From NCBI GenBank assembly GCA_035566895.1, contig DATMQA010000132.1, positions 1-24,615 on the forward strand: DNA of 24,615 nt, read 5' to 3'. A model generated the notes under the pieces. The model was not told the origin of the DNA, searched no databases, and saw only the letters and a list, made by a program, of their open reading frames with translations. The position numbers were made by a program, and so were the translations under genes. Source of the stretch: DATMQA01 sp035566895. Its GTDB lineage: Bacteria > Verrucomicrobiota > Verrucomicrobiia > Limisphaerales > UBA8199. Of the stretch, positions 14,325-21,897 are shown one piece after another. Each line of letters opens with the position of its first letter. The first letter of the stretch is position 1.

Positions 14325-15202
14325 TCGACGTTTTGCGCCTGCTCACGGAATCTTTCCAATTCGGCCTTGAGCGTCACCACTTCCTGCGAAATCCGGCTAT
14401 CGTTGGCCTTGGACCCAATGGTATTAACCTCGCGATTCATCTCCTGCGCCAGAAAATCAAGCGTGCGGCCGACCGGCTCTTTGGTCTTCAAGCAATCCTC
14501 GAATTGCTTGAAGTGGCTCTGCAGGCGGGTCAGTTCCTCGGAAATATCCGAGCGATCGGCAAAATAAACCACTTCCTTGAGCAGCCGGTCGTCATCGTCG
14601 GCAGGGCCTTCCAGGCCAGCGCCTTTGATGCGTTCGAGCAGTTGCGCGCGATACCGTTTGGCCACACCTGGGGCGTGCCTTTGAACCTGGGCGGCGGCCC
14701 GGCGCATCAGCGTGATGCGTTTGGCCAGGTCCTGCGCCAGGTGCGTCCCCTCCCGCTCGCGCATGCTCACCAGGGCGGCCAGGGCCTTCTTGAGCGACTT
14801 TTCCACCGCCGGCCAGAAATCCTCTTCCTCGACGATCTGTTCGTCAGTCTGAAAGACACCGGGCGCGCGCGCCAATTGATCGAGGGTGACCGGGCCGGGT
14901 AAACGCAGTTGACGCGAGAGGCGAGTCAGCTCACGGGCGTAAGCTTTGGCGAGGGGAACGTTCAGGTGCATCCGGGCCGAGAGTTTGCTGGCCCCGGCGT
15001 GGAGCGAGACCCGCACGGTGAGCCGGCCGCGGGCGATGTAGCGGTTGATCAGGTCGCGAATCTGGGCCTCCAGCATCTCCATCTCGCGGGGCAGGGCCAC
15101 GGCAATCTCAGTCTGCTTGCGGTTAACCGAGCTGAGCTCGACGGTGATTTTGAACCCGTCCTGCGAGCAATCCCCGCGCCCGTATCCCGTCATCGATTTC
15201 AT
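14321..15202 (-). CDS. yicC: YicC/YloC family endoribonuclease
   Basis: This 293-residue protein starts with the family hallmark MKSMTGYGRG and proceeds through ELSSVNRKQTEIAVALPREM, HLNVPLAKAYARELTRL and a long helical middle. The C-terminal KTKEPVGRTLDFLAQEMNREVNTIGSKANDSRI is the strongest signature of YicC. Members act on small RNAs and mRNA as endoribonucleases or regulators of RNA turnover. The open frame continues upstream to 15862, but that extension is not family-like and reads against the divergent gene, so I start at 15202 (a second ATG lies at 15193). It is the first gene of the minus-strand block and is coupled to gmk by a 4-base overlap. The promoter must lie in the 180-bp divergent gap. 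Confidence 0.94.
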   Translation of the reverse strand: MKSMTGYGRGDCSQDGFKITVELSSVNRKQTEIAVALPREMEMLEAQIRDLINRYIARGRLTVRVSLHAGASKLSARMHLNVPLAKAYARELTRLSRQLRLPGPVTLDQLARAPGVFQTDEQIVEEEDFWPAVEKSLKKALAALVSMREREGTHLAQDLAKRITLMRRAAAQVQRHAPGVAKRYRAQLLERIKGAGLEGPADDDDRLLKEVVYFADRSDISEELTRLQSHFKQFEDCLKTKEPVGRTLDFLAQEMNREVNTIGSKANDSRISQEVVTLKAELERFREQAQNVE

Positions 15203-15302
15203 TACGCCAGGAGTATGCAAGGAACGGCGCAGGCAGGCGAATAAAATTTGGGCCTGAGGCGGGTGCGATTTTGGACCGCGAATGACTCGAGCCCAAAACG
15301 TG

Positions 15303-15332
15303 TTCTTGAAAATAGTTGATGGATGATATAAG
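15303..15332 (+). promoter_or_regulatory. Candidate promoter for the hypothetical gene at 15383
   Basis: TTCTTG at 15303-15308 and TATAAG at 15327-15332 are 18 bp apart; an alternative -35 of TTGAAA overlaps at 15306. The local sequence is the only AT-rich patch in this divergent gap. It lies about 50 bp upstream of the ATG at 15383. Confidence 0.35.
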
Positions 15333-15382
15333 CTTAGAGAAACCTGGTGGCCGCGACCATCGTCCGCCGGGCCTCTGTCAAT

Positions 15383-15922
15383 ATGAACTGGGCCGATGAA
15401 CCAGCCGCGGAGAACCAATTGAGCCGGTTGTGGCAATTGGGCTGCACGCCTGACCACACGCTGACCAAACGCGAAGCGGCGCGGCTGATTGCCGACCTGG
15501 AGGAACACCCCGAAAAACACACCGCCCAACCAGTCGCCTTGGCGGAGGAAGACATCCACCAAACCACGCGGCACGAGGCTTATCGGCTCCGTGTCCTGGT
15601 TGAAAATGGAAGGCGGGCAGTGGCGCCGACCCAAAACGGTGGCCGCGAAGCTCACGAATGTGAGCTGGCGCTGGCTACCGCCAAACGCCAGGAGTTTTGG
15701 GTGGACACCTGCCGCGAGGCCCAGGCGATGCGCAGCGCCTCCAAGGCCGTTCTGGATCTTTACCGGCGGTACGGCTGCCGGTTTATGGCGCCCACCGGCG
15801 AGCAGGTTCAGTGCATTCTCGACGCTTTGGATTCGGCGATGCCGCTTTGGGACAGGGACCACCCCGAGCTTTTCTACGAAACCTTGCAGATTAACTTCCG
15901 GGAGTTGCTGCGGCGTCCCTAA
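15383..15922 (+). CDS. Hypothetical soluble protein
   Basis: An unrecognised protein of 179 residues, charged and mostly helical, with no signal peptide or membrane segment. Residues 9-44 (AAENQLSRLWQLGCTP followed by LTKREAARLIADLEEHP) resemble a short helical module seen in various phage and bacterial proteins. The pattern there is ATEKQ...LG...LTKxEA...LI, but I cannot name a family with certainty. The C-terminal half includes two conserved-looking blocks, TAKRQEFWVDTCREAQ and RRYGCRFMAPTGEQVQCILDALD. The ATG at 15383 follows the candidate promoter by about 50 bp; an in-frame start at 15347 adds 12 residues. It is monocistronic and convergent with trpB, divergent from yicC. No metal-binding or catalytic motif is obvious. 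Confidence 0.7.
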   Translation: MNWADEPAAENQLSRLWQLGCTPDHTLTKREAARLIADLEEHPEKHTAQPVALAEEDIHQTTRHEAYRLRVLVENGRRAVAPTQNGGREAHECELALATAKRQEFWVDTCREAQAMRSASKAVLDLYRRYGCRFMAPTGEQVQCILDALDSAMPLWDRDHPELFYETLQINFRELLRRP

Positions 15923-15980
15923 CTAGGGGGAAAAGCGCCACGCCTTTTGCAGGGGACCGGGAGCATCACCCCTGGTTTCA

Positions 15981-17192
15981 TCAACTGGGCAACAAACCGA
16001 CTTTGGCCGCCACTTGGGAGACGTCCTTGTCTCCGCGACCAGAGAGATTAACGATGATCACTTTATTCTTGTCCAGCCTGGGCGCGCGCTGGATGACTTC
16101 AGCGATAGCATGGGCGCTTTCGAGTGCAGGGATGATTCCTTCGAGACGCGCCAGTTTCATGAAACCTTCCAGGGCCTTGTCGTCGGTGGCGTAAGTGTAT
16201 TCGACGCGTTTCTGGTCGCGCAGCCAGGCATGTTCGGGGCCGACGGCGGCGTAATCGAGACCGGCGGAAACGCTGTGCGTGAGCTGAATTTGGCCGAACT
16301 CGTCCTGCAACAGGAAGGAGCGTGTGCCTTGTAATACGCCCAGCGAACCGCCCTGGAATCGGGCGGCGTGTTTGCCCGCTGAAATTCCTTCCCCCCCGGC
16401 TTCGACGCCCACCATTTTGACGGTTTCATCAGCGAGAAAAGGGTAGAACAAGCCCATCGCGTTGGAGCCGCCGCCGACGCAGGCAATGAGCACGTCCGGC
16501 AGACGCCGCTCTTTTTCCAGGATTTGCCGCCGGGCTTCGTCGCCGATAACGCGCTGAAAATTGCGCACCATCAGCGGGTAGGGATGGGCGCCATAAACGG
16601 TGCCAAGGATGTAATGGGTGGTCCGTACATTAGTGACCCAATCGCGCATGGCCTCATTGATGGCTTCTTTAAGCGTTTGCTGCCCAGCTTTGACGGAGAC
16701 GACGTCCGCGCCCAACATTTTCATCCGGTACACGTTGAGGGCCTGCCGTTCGCAATCCACCGCGCCCATATAAACGACGCATTTAAGGCCGAACATTGCG
16801 GCCACCGTGGCCGTCGCGACGCCGTGCTGGCCCGCGCCGGTTTCGGCTATGACGCGCGTCTTGCCCATGCGCCGGGCCAGCAGAATCTGGCCGATGCAGT
16901 TGTTGATTTTGTGCGCGCCGGTGTGAAGAAGGTCCTCGCGTTTGAGGTAAATCTTCGCTCCGCCCAATTCTCGCGTGAGCCGTTCGGCAAAGTAGAGCGG
17001 AGTCGGCCGGCCGCAGAACTCTTTGAGGTAGTAGTCCAGTTCGCGCTGAAATTCCGGGTCCTGCTGCGAACGGAAGTATTGCTCTTCCAGCTCCTGCAAC
17101 GGATGCATCAGCGTCTCCGGCACGAACCGTCCGCCGTAGGGGCCGAAATGACCCAGCGCATCGGGCAGGTTTTCGGTGGCAATCGAACTCAT
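15981..17192 (-). CDS. trpB: Tryptophan synthase beta subunit
   Basis: A 403-residue PLP enzyme condensing indole with serine to make tryptophan, normally in complex with TrpA. The N-terminus GHFGPYGGRFVPETLMHPL is typical of TrpB1, and the Schiff-base Lys95 is in LLHTGAHKINNCIGQ. The phosphate-binding loop VGGGSNAMG and the monovalent-cation region are intact. GEGISAGKHAARFQGGSLG identifies the canonical, TrpA-associated form rather than TrpB2. Neither trpA nor other trp genes are adjacent, so the pathway is split in this genome. Upstream, a 155-bp gap contains the palindromic element described at 17251. Its ATG is unambiguous. Confidence 0.97.
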   Translation of the reverse strand: MSSIATENLPDALGHFGPYGGRFVPETLMHPLQELEEQYFRSQQDPEFQRELDYYLKEFCGRPTPLYFAERLTRELGGAKIYLKREDLLHTGAHKINNCIGQILLARRMGKTRVIAETGAGQHGVATATVAAMFGLKCVVYMGAVDCERQALNVYRMKMLGADVVSVKAGQQTLKEAINEAMRDWVTNVRTTHYILGTVYGAHPYPLMVRNFQRVIGDEARRQILEKERRLPDVLIACVGGGSNAMGLFYPFLADETVKMVGVEAGGEGISAGKHAARFQGGSLGVLQGTRSFLLQDEFGQIQLTHSVSAGLDYAAVGPEHAWLRDQKRVEYTYATDDKALEGFMKLARLEGIIPALESAHAIAEVIQRAPRLDKNKVIIVNLSGRGDKDVSQVAAKVGLLPS

Positions 17193-17250
17193 GGTTGCAC
17201 CATAGCGGAACAGGGGCTTTGCGTCGAGGGCAAGCGACGCGGGGCCGATG

Positions 17251-17356
17251 ACAAAGTAGCGCAGGCGTCTCGCCCCGCCAGAACAGATGATGCACCGGGC
17301 GGGACGCCCGCTTAACTCGCACGCGAGACGCCGGCAAGACCCCCGCGCTACTTTGT
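17251..17356. repeat. MITE/REP-like palindromic element
   Basis: A 106-bp element with a perfect 12-bp terminal inverted repeat, ACAAAGTAGCGC at 17251-17262 and GCGCTACTTTGT at 17345-17356. Inside this is a second 10-bp arm pair, GGCGTCTCGC at 17264-17273 and GCGAGACGCC at 17323-17332. A central hairpin of CGGGCG and CGCCCG with a 3-nt loop lies at 17296-17310. It fills most of the trpB-methyltransferase gap. Its right end supplies the last codons and the stop of the methyltransferase gene. No transposase is present. Confidence 0.7.
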
Positions 17357-18367
17357 GCGGAGAAGGAAGGTATAAGCGTTGGGATTATGGGTGAACTCGC
17401 AGCCGACTTGTTGCCGGAGGAAAGTGCCGATGTGCAGCACCTGGGCTGCGAACCCGTGGCGGGCAAACATCTCTTTCATCCGGCCCATGCTCAATGTGTT
17501 CCAATGATAATCCTCGAGCGGACGGACCACGTGCTCCAGTATTTCGTCCATTTGAAAGAATCCAATACACAGGGCCAGGCGCGTGACCCGGCAAACCTCC
17601 TGGACGGCCGTCTCCAAGCCTTCCGGGGAGAGGTGCTCAAAAAGGTCGTGGACAAAGCAAAGGTCAAAGGACTTGTCGAGAGCCGCGATGGCGAAGACGT
17701 TCCCCCTTTCAAAGCGGATGTTCGGGAAGAGCGTCCGCGCGTTTTCCATGTTCTTAGGGCAGAGATCGAACCCGGTGTAGTCGAGCAGCCGGGCGATACC
17801 GCAGGCGTGGAGGAAACGGTAGTCGTTAGCCGAACCGCAGGCCGGTTCCAGAATGGAAAGTGGTGGGCAATCCGTGATGCGCGAAAGAAGCCCGTTCCAA
17901 AGATGGCAAAACGTATCGAGGCTCGGCTCGTGCAGTTTGGCCTGGCCATTGACCCATTCGGTAGCAGAGAGAAAAGTCTCGAGGTAGTTCGGAATCGTGA
18001 CCTCGCCTGCGGCGATGGGCAATGAGGCAAACGCGCGCAATACGAACTGTGGAATCTGAATACCTTCAGCATTATCGGCTCCACGGCGCAGCACAGGCAG
18101 CACGAGCGCGAATTCTTCGCCGTCACCCGCCTGTTCCGCCAGGTTCGTCAGCCAATTCAAGACCGCCGAAAACCGATACTCCTCGTCCATGAGCAGCTTG
18201 AAGCGCTCGCCGGTCAATGCCCGCACGAGGAAATGGCGAGAGAGAATGCTTTGCAGATTGAACCGCGGGTCTTCTACACCGGCCACCAGATAATCCCGCA
18301 GCCAGGCCGACTCGTGCTGCATCCACGAATGGGAGAGCTTTTCGGATTCCTCTTTGAGGTCAGCCAC
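17348..18367 (-). CDS. SAM-dependent methyltransferase with unrecognised N-terminal region
   Basis: A 339-residue protein. The C-terminal part (about 165-300) is a class I Rossmann methyltransferase of the Methyltransf_11 type. Motif I is SILEPACGSANDYRFL, with an acidic residue in TGFDLCPKN at the end of strand 2. A post-I segment follows at FERGNVF, then SFDLCFVHDLFEHLSPEG. The first 165 residues are helical, contain AWLRDYLVAGVEDPRFNLQSIL, and match no family I recognise; they may bind the acceptor. The substrate is unknown. It is the last gene of a three-gene unit, with its start overlapping the preceding stop by 8 bp. The final codons ACA AAG TAG come from the inverted repeat of the palindromic element, so the C-terminus may have been reset by that insertion. 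Confidence 0.82.
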   Translation of the reverse strand: MADLKEESEKLSHSWMQHESAWLRDYLVAGVEDPRFNLQSILSRHFLVRALTGERFKLLMDEEYRFSAVLNWLTNLAEQAGDGEEFALVLPVLRRGADNAEGIQIPQFVLRAFASLPIAAGEVTIPNYLETFLSATEWVNGQAKLHEPSLDTFCHLWNGLLSRITDCPPLSILEPACGSANDYRFLHACGIARLLDYTGFDLCPKNMENARTLFPNIRFERGNVFAIAALDKSFDLCFVHDLFEHLSPEGLETAVQEVCRVTRLALCIGFFQMDEILEHVVRPLEDYHWNTLSMGRMKEMFARHGFAAQVLHIGTFLRQQVGCEFTHNPNAYTFLLRTK

Positions 18368-19559
18368 GACCTTGCCTTTCCGCGATCCGCGCCGGTGCTG
18401 CGCCGGCGGCCGGAAATTTCACCAACGCTAGGCCGCCGCAGTCTTCGCACGCCTCGGTGCCGGCGGTGAATTGCGTGAGGCAGCGCGGACAATACGCCGA
18501 GCAGGTTTCATCCGCGGGGGCGGGCGGACGCAGGATTTCGTCAGGGTTAAGGCCGTTTTGCTCAAGAAAATTCTCGACGAGTTTCTGCCACCGCAAGCGC
18601 GCCTGGCGTTCCGCCTCACGCGCTGCCGGTTCTTCGCGCGGGCAAACCGGCAACGCCGGGTGGCGGATTTCAGTGAGCACAAACCGCGCGTAATCGCGGA
18701 ATTGTTGAGCGGTGCAAAAGAGCTTAGCGAGGGTGAGTGGATGGAAGTCCTCGAACAACGGTCGCGAGAGCACGTCGTGCGCGCGAATCGTTGAGGCCGG
18801 GGCGAGGAGGGTGAGCAGAAAATGAGTGAAGCGTTCGTCTACCGCCCGCGGATAAAAGTGTTTGTGGGCGCGGTAGAAGAGAATGGCGGTGGTTAGAGTT
18901 AGGGCCAGCAGGCCCAGCAGCAGGCCGGGCCAGGTGTGCCGGAGCCCGAACTGCCAAATCAGCACTGGCGCGCTTAAAAACAAATAGGCGAACAGGCAGT
19001 TCGTGAACCAGCGCAGCCTGGCTGTTTGCCCCTGAAAGTCCTCCCACCGGTCTTTGGCGGCCCGGACGCCCAGGGTGTCGGCGAGCAGTCTTTGAATCTC
19101 TTCTTCGCGCTTGGCCGGTGGAAGCTTTTGCAGTAGCCGCAAGTGTTCGACCAGATGCTCGGCGAAGTTGGGCGAAGGGGTTTTCAGCAACGGCTCCCCA
19201 TTAATTTGCACGGTCCTCGCGCGCGCTTCAATCGTGCGGATATCCTCGAACCGAAAGAGCTTTCCGGTTTGCGCCGGGCGCCCTCCGGGATTGATGCTCG
19301 GAGCCACGAAGGCCAGGAGGGCTTCGGGCGAAAGCGACAGCGGGAATTGGTTGGCCACCAGCAGCGTCCCGAGCGGCGGCAACGGGTGGGCGAACACCAG
19401 GCCGCCACGTTGATTGCCCAACAAGTCGCCGGGTTGTGCGGACCGCCAGCGCCGGCCCAGCCAGGTCCGAAACGCCACCGACCCGCGCGGCACCCACCAA
19501 CTGCATTCCCAGCCGTACAGCACAGCCAGCACCAGGAACAGCAGGTCCAGTTCGCTCAT
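18360..19559 (-). CDS. Membrane protein with C-terminal zinc ribbon
   Basis: A 399-residue protein of unknown function. An N-terminal hydrophobic segment (about 4-22) is followed by a soluble region of about 150 residues. A hairpin of two membrane helices (about 185-202 and 208-228) comes next, and then a long cytoplasmic helical region. The C-terminus holds a zinc ribbon with Cys357/Cys360 and Cys371/Cys374 (CPRC and CEDC), plus Cys353 nearby. The ribbon suggests protein-protein or nucleic-acid contact, or a structural metal. Its ATG is 7 bp after the DUF2167 gene and its stop lies within the methyltransferase start, so the three are almost certainly cotranscribed. I know no characterised homologue; the conserved context is the only clue to its role. 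Confidence 0.72.
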   Translation of the reverse strand: MSELDLLFLVLAVLYGWECSWWVPRGSVAFRTWLGRRWRSAQPGDLLGNQRGGLVFAHPLPPLGTLLVANQFPLSLSPEALLAFVAPSINPGGRPAQTGKLFRFEDIRTIEARARTVQINGEPLLKTPSPNFAEHLVEHLRLLQKLPPAKREEEIQRLLADTLGVRAAKDRWEDFQGQTARLRWFTNCLFAYLFLSAPVLIWQFGLRHTWPGLLLGLLALTLTTAILFYRAHKHFYPRAVDERFTHFLLTLLAPASTIRAHDVLSRPLFEDFHPLTLAKLFCTAQQFRDYARFVLTEIRHPALPVCPREEPAAREAERQARLRWQKLVENFLEQNGLNPDEILRPPAPADETCSAYCPRCLTQFTAGTEACEDCGGLALVKFPAAGAAPARIAERQGRG

Positions 19560-19566
19560 CAGCGAA

Positions 19567-20442
19567 CTACGAACTCATGCCGGACTCGCTTTTTTTGCTG
19601 CCAAAGATCCGGGCGAAGAGCTTTTTGAAAAACGTCGCGACCGCCGCGAACGCAACTACAACCAGTTTCCAGCCTTTCTTCAGGAACACTGCCAACCACG
19701 CAAAAAGGCCCAATTTGGCCGCACCAACCGCAGCCCCGCCGACCACAAGCGCGCCCAACCCGATCTTGGCGAGCTTATCTCCCTGACGGTACTCGGCGTA
19801 GGTTTGGCCGTTTTGGAAAACGTACCCTGCCATCAGCGTACGGAACGTGGGAAGGGTGGAAGTCAGTTTGTCGGGATCGACGATCAGGACGACTTCCATG
19901 ACACCTTTGCGGCCAAGCATCCGCGTGTTGTAGTTGAGGATGGCGTGGTCTTCGCTGACGCCCCGAATCGCCCATTCGAGATTGTGGGTGGTCGCATCGT
20001 ATTTGGGGGGCATGTCCCAGCCAACTACTTCGATGGGCGGGATGCCGGACTGCGCCCGCACCTTGTTGCCCGCAGCGGTGCCGCGCTTGATGGCGGCGAG
20101 CAGCTTATCGGCATCGAGTTGGTCCTTGTCATCATCCTTGACGTAGCCGATATCGGAGAAGCGAAAAACAACTGCCCAATCCTCGTTGGTCGGCCTGAGG
20201 AACCCCATTTCCTCGCCACTGACCGGCTCGCCTTGGGCCTTCCTTAAGGCGCGGTAGTCTTTGCCATCGAGAAAGGCATAGCCGGTGGGAAGATCGAGTT
20301 GGGCCACGTTTCCCAACGGCGCTTTGGCGGGCCCTCTGAGGACGTTGAGTTTGGGTTTCTTATCCGTGGTTTGGCCGAAGCCCAGCGGACTTGATAACGC
20401 CAGCGCGGCTGCGAACACCAGAATGAATTTACAATGTGACAT
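19567..20442 (-). CDS. DUF2167 family exported membrane protein
   Basis: This 291-residue protein begins with a cleavable-looking signal peptide (CKFILVFAAALALSSPLGFG, residues 4-23). A domain matching DUF2167 follows, containing AQLDLPTGYAFLDGKDYRAL, an SGEEMGFLRPTNEDWAVVFRF segment and VVGWDMPPKYDATTHNLEWAI. The C-terminal 65 residues hold two hydrophobic stretches and a Lys-rich end (FFKKLFARIFGSKKS), consistent with membrane anchoring with the tail in the cytoplasm. The ATG at 20442 is preceded by AAAGG at optimal distance, one of the few good ribosome sites in the window; a longer in-frame start at 20478 would displace the signal peptide. The family function is unknown. It heads a three-gene operon. 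Confidence 0.88.
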   Translation of the reverse strand: MSHCKFILVFAAALALSSPLGFGQTTDKKPKLNVLRGPAKAPLGNVAQLDLPTGYAFLDGKDYRALRKAQGEPVSGEEMGFLRPTNEDWAVVFRFSDIGYVKDDDKDQLDADKLLAAIKRGTAAGNKVRAQSGIPPIEVVGWDMPPKYDATTHNLEWAIRGVSEDHAILNYNTRMLGRKGVMEVVLIVDPDKLTSTLPTFRTLMAGYVFQNGQTYAEYRQGDKLAKIGLGALVVGGAAVGAAKLGLFAWLAVFLKKGWKLVVVAFAAVATFFKKLFARIFGSKKSESGMSS

Positions 20443-20512
20443 GGTTGCCTTTCTATTTGGTCGCCGCCTGCCAGACACGCCTTGGCGTGAGTTGGTACAC
20501 AGTGGCTGACCG

Positions 20513-20541
20513 GTTTACTCACATCACCCCTGTCGAGTCAA
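20513..20541 (-). promoter_or_regulatory. Candidate promoter for the DUF2167 operon
   Basis: On the minus strand TTGACT (20541-20536) and GTAAAC (20518-20513) are 17 bp apart and lie about 70 bp upstream of the ATG at 20442. The -35 box is a 5-of-6 match; the -10 box is weak. Confidence 0.35.
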
Positions 20542-20618
20542 GGTTTTCACTAAACGCTCTTACCTCCCTGCGTCATTGCGCCTCGACTTTTGCGGCGAGC
20601 CTTTGAACAATCCGGCCC

Positions 20619-21752
20619 GTGGCCAGCGTTGTTGTCGAGCATTTAACCAAAATTTTCCAGGGGCCCAAGGGACGGCGCGTGGTCGCGGTGGATGATCTCA
20701 GCCTGAGCATCGCCGAGAGGGAACTGCTTGTGCTGGTCGGCCCGTCAGGTTGCGGTAAGACAACCACCCTCCGTCTGATTGCCGGCTTGGAAGAACCCAC
20801 CTCGGGAACCATTGGTATCGATGGCCGGGTCGTCAATCGCGTCTTACCCAAAGACCGGGAAGTGGCGATGGTGTTTCAGCATCCGGCGCTCTATCCGCAC
20901 CTGACGGCGTATGAGAATATGGCTTTTGGTTTGAAGCTAAGGCGCTGCCCAAAGGCGGAAATCGAACGACGGGTGGAAGCAGCAGCGCGGATTCTTGGGC
21001 TGTCTGATTGCCTGGACCGCCGACCAATGGAGCTTTCCGGTGGACAACGCCAGCGGGTGGCGGTGGGCAGAGCGCTGGTGCGGCGGCCGAAGGTCTTTTT
21101 ATTCGACGAGCCCCTTTCGAATTTGGATGCGCCAATGCGCGCGCACATGCGCGCCGAGATTGCTCAGCTCCACGCCCGCCTCGGCGCGACGATGATTTAT
21201 GTGACCCATGACCAGGCTGAAGCTATGGCTCTGGGCGACCGCATTGCGGTAATAAGGGAAGGTGTCCTTCAACAGGTGGCGGCGCCGACGAAGATTTACC
21301 AGCACCCGGCCAACTTGTTCGTCGCCGGCTTTATCGGTTTCCCCGGGATGAGTTTCTTTGAAGGCACCTTGAGCGCAGAGGAAAAGACCCTTTGCTTCAA
21401 GGCAACACCACCCCGCGCCGGCGAACCGGCTGGTTTGGCTCTGCCGCTGGACCAGGCGGCCGCGGCGAAGCTGGGGAATTACATCGGTCAGAAGGTGATT
21501 TTGGGTCTGCGTCCGGAGAACGTCCGACGGTGCCAGCCAGACGCGCCGGCAGCCTGGACGCTCGAAGCGGTCGTCCAAACCGTCGAACCGATGGGGGCCG
21601 AGACCTGCCTGCGTCTGGCCGCCGCGGCCAACCCGTTTTTGGCGCGCGTGCCTGCGACTGAAAGTGCGGGCGCAGGAGAGAAAATCCGGATAGCGTTTGA
21701 TATGTGCCGCGCCCATTTTTTTGATCCAATTACCCAAAGAGCGATTGAGTGA
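20619..21752 (+). CDS. ABC transporter ATPase of the MalK/UgpC type
   Basis: A 377-residue carbohydrate-importer ATPase. The nucleotide-binding domain shows Walker A GPSGCGKTT (41-49), the Q-loop MVFQHPALYPHLT, the signature LSGGQRQRVAVGRAL (139-153), Walker B VFLFDEPLSNLD and the switch His197 in YVTHDQAEAM. Residues 240-377 form the TOBE/OB regulatory domain typical of MalK and UgpC, with LGLRPENVR and EPMGAETCLRL. It powers import of sugars or glycerol phosphate by permeases of the MalFG class, but no permease or binding protein is near. It may be a shared ATPase serving several permease pairs, as MsmX does. The start is GTG at 20619; no ATG fits. Confidence 0.93.
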   Translation: MASVVVEHLTKIFQGPKGRRVVAVDDLSLSIAERELLVLVGPSGCGKTTTLRLIAGLEEPTSGTIGIDGRVVNRVLPKDREVAMVFQHPALYPHLTAYENMAFGLKLRRCPKAEIERRVEAAARILGLSDCLDRRPMELSGGQRQRVAVGRALVRRPKVFLFDEPLSNLDAPMRAHMRAEIAQLHARLGATMIYVTHDQAEAMALGDRIAVIREGVLQQVAAPTKIYQHPANLFVAGFIGFPGMSFFEGTLSAEEKTLCFKATPPRAGEPAGLALPLDQAAAAKLGNYIGQKVILGLRPENVRRCQPDAPAAWTLEAVVQTVEPMGAETCLRLAAAANPFLARVPATESAGAGEKIRIAFDMCRAHFFDPITQRAIE

Positions 21753-21830
21753 AACGTTACCAGCCACTCCTGGATGGATCGCAAGATTCTGCTCGTCCGT
21801 TAAAATGACAAACCTACCGCCGTCTCCGGA

Positions 21831-21865
21831 CAACCTGCAACTTGCAACCTTCAACCTCCAACCGA
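21831..21865. repeat. Heptamer array E
   Basis: Five 7-nt units with consensus CAACCTN, in order CAACCTG, CAACTTG, CAACCTT, CAACCTC and CAACCGA. They lie in the 145-bp gap between the MalK-type ATPase and the SDR-like gene, ending 32 bp before the latter's ATG. Confidence 0.8.
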
Positions 21866-21897
21866 TCGGGTGCGACTGACTGACGATATTGAATGTT

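Noticed and set aside
15203..15862. N-terminal extension of YicC by 220 residues.
   Set aside because: The family begins at MKSMTG (15202); the extension has no similarity to YicC and runs antisense to the divergent hypothetical gene.
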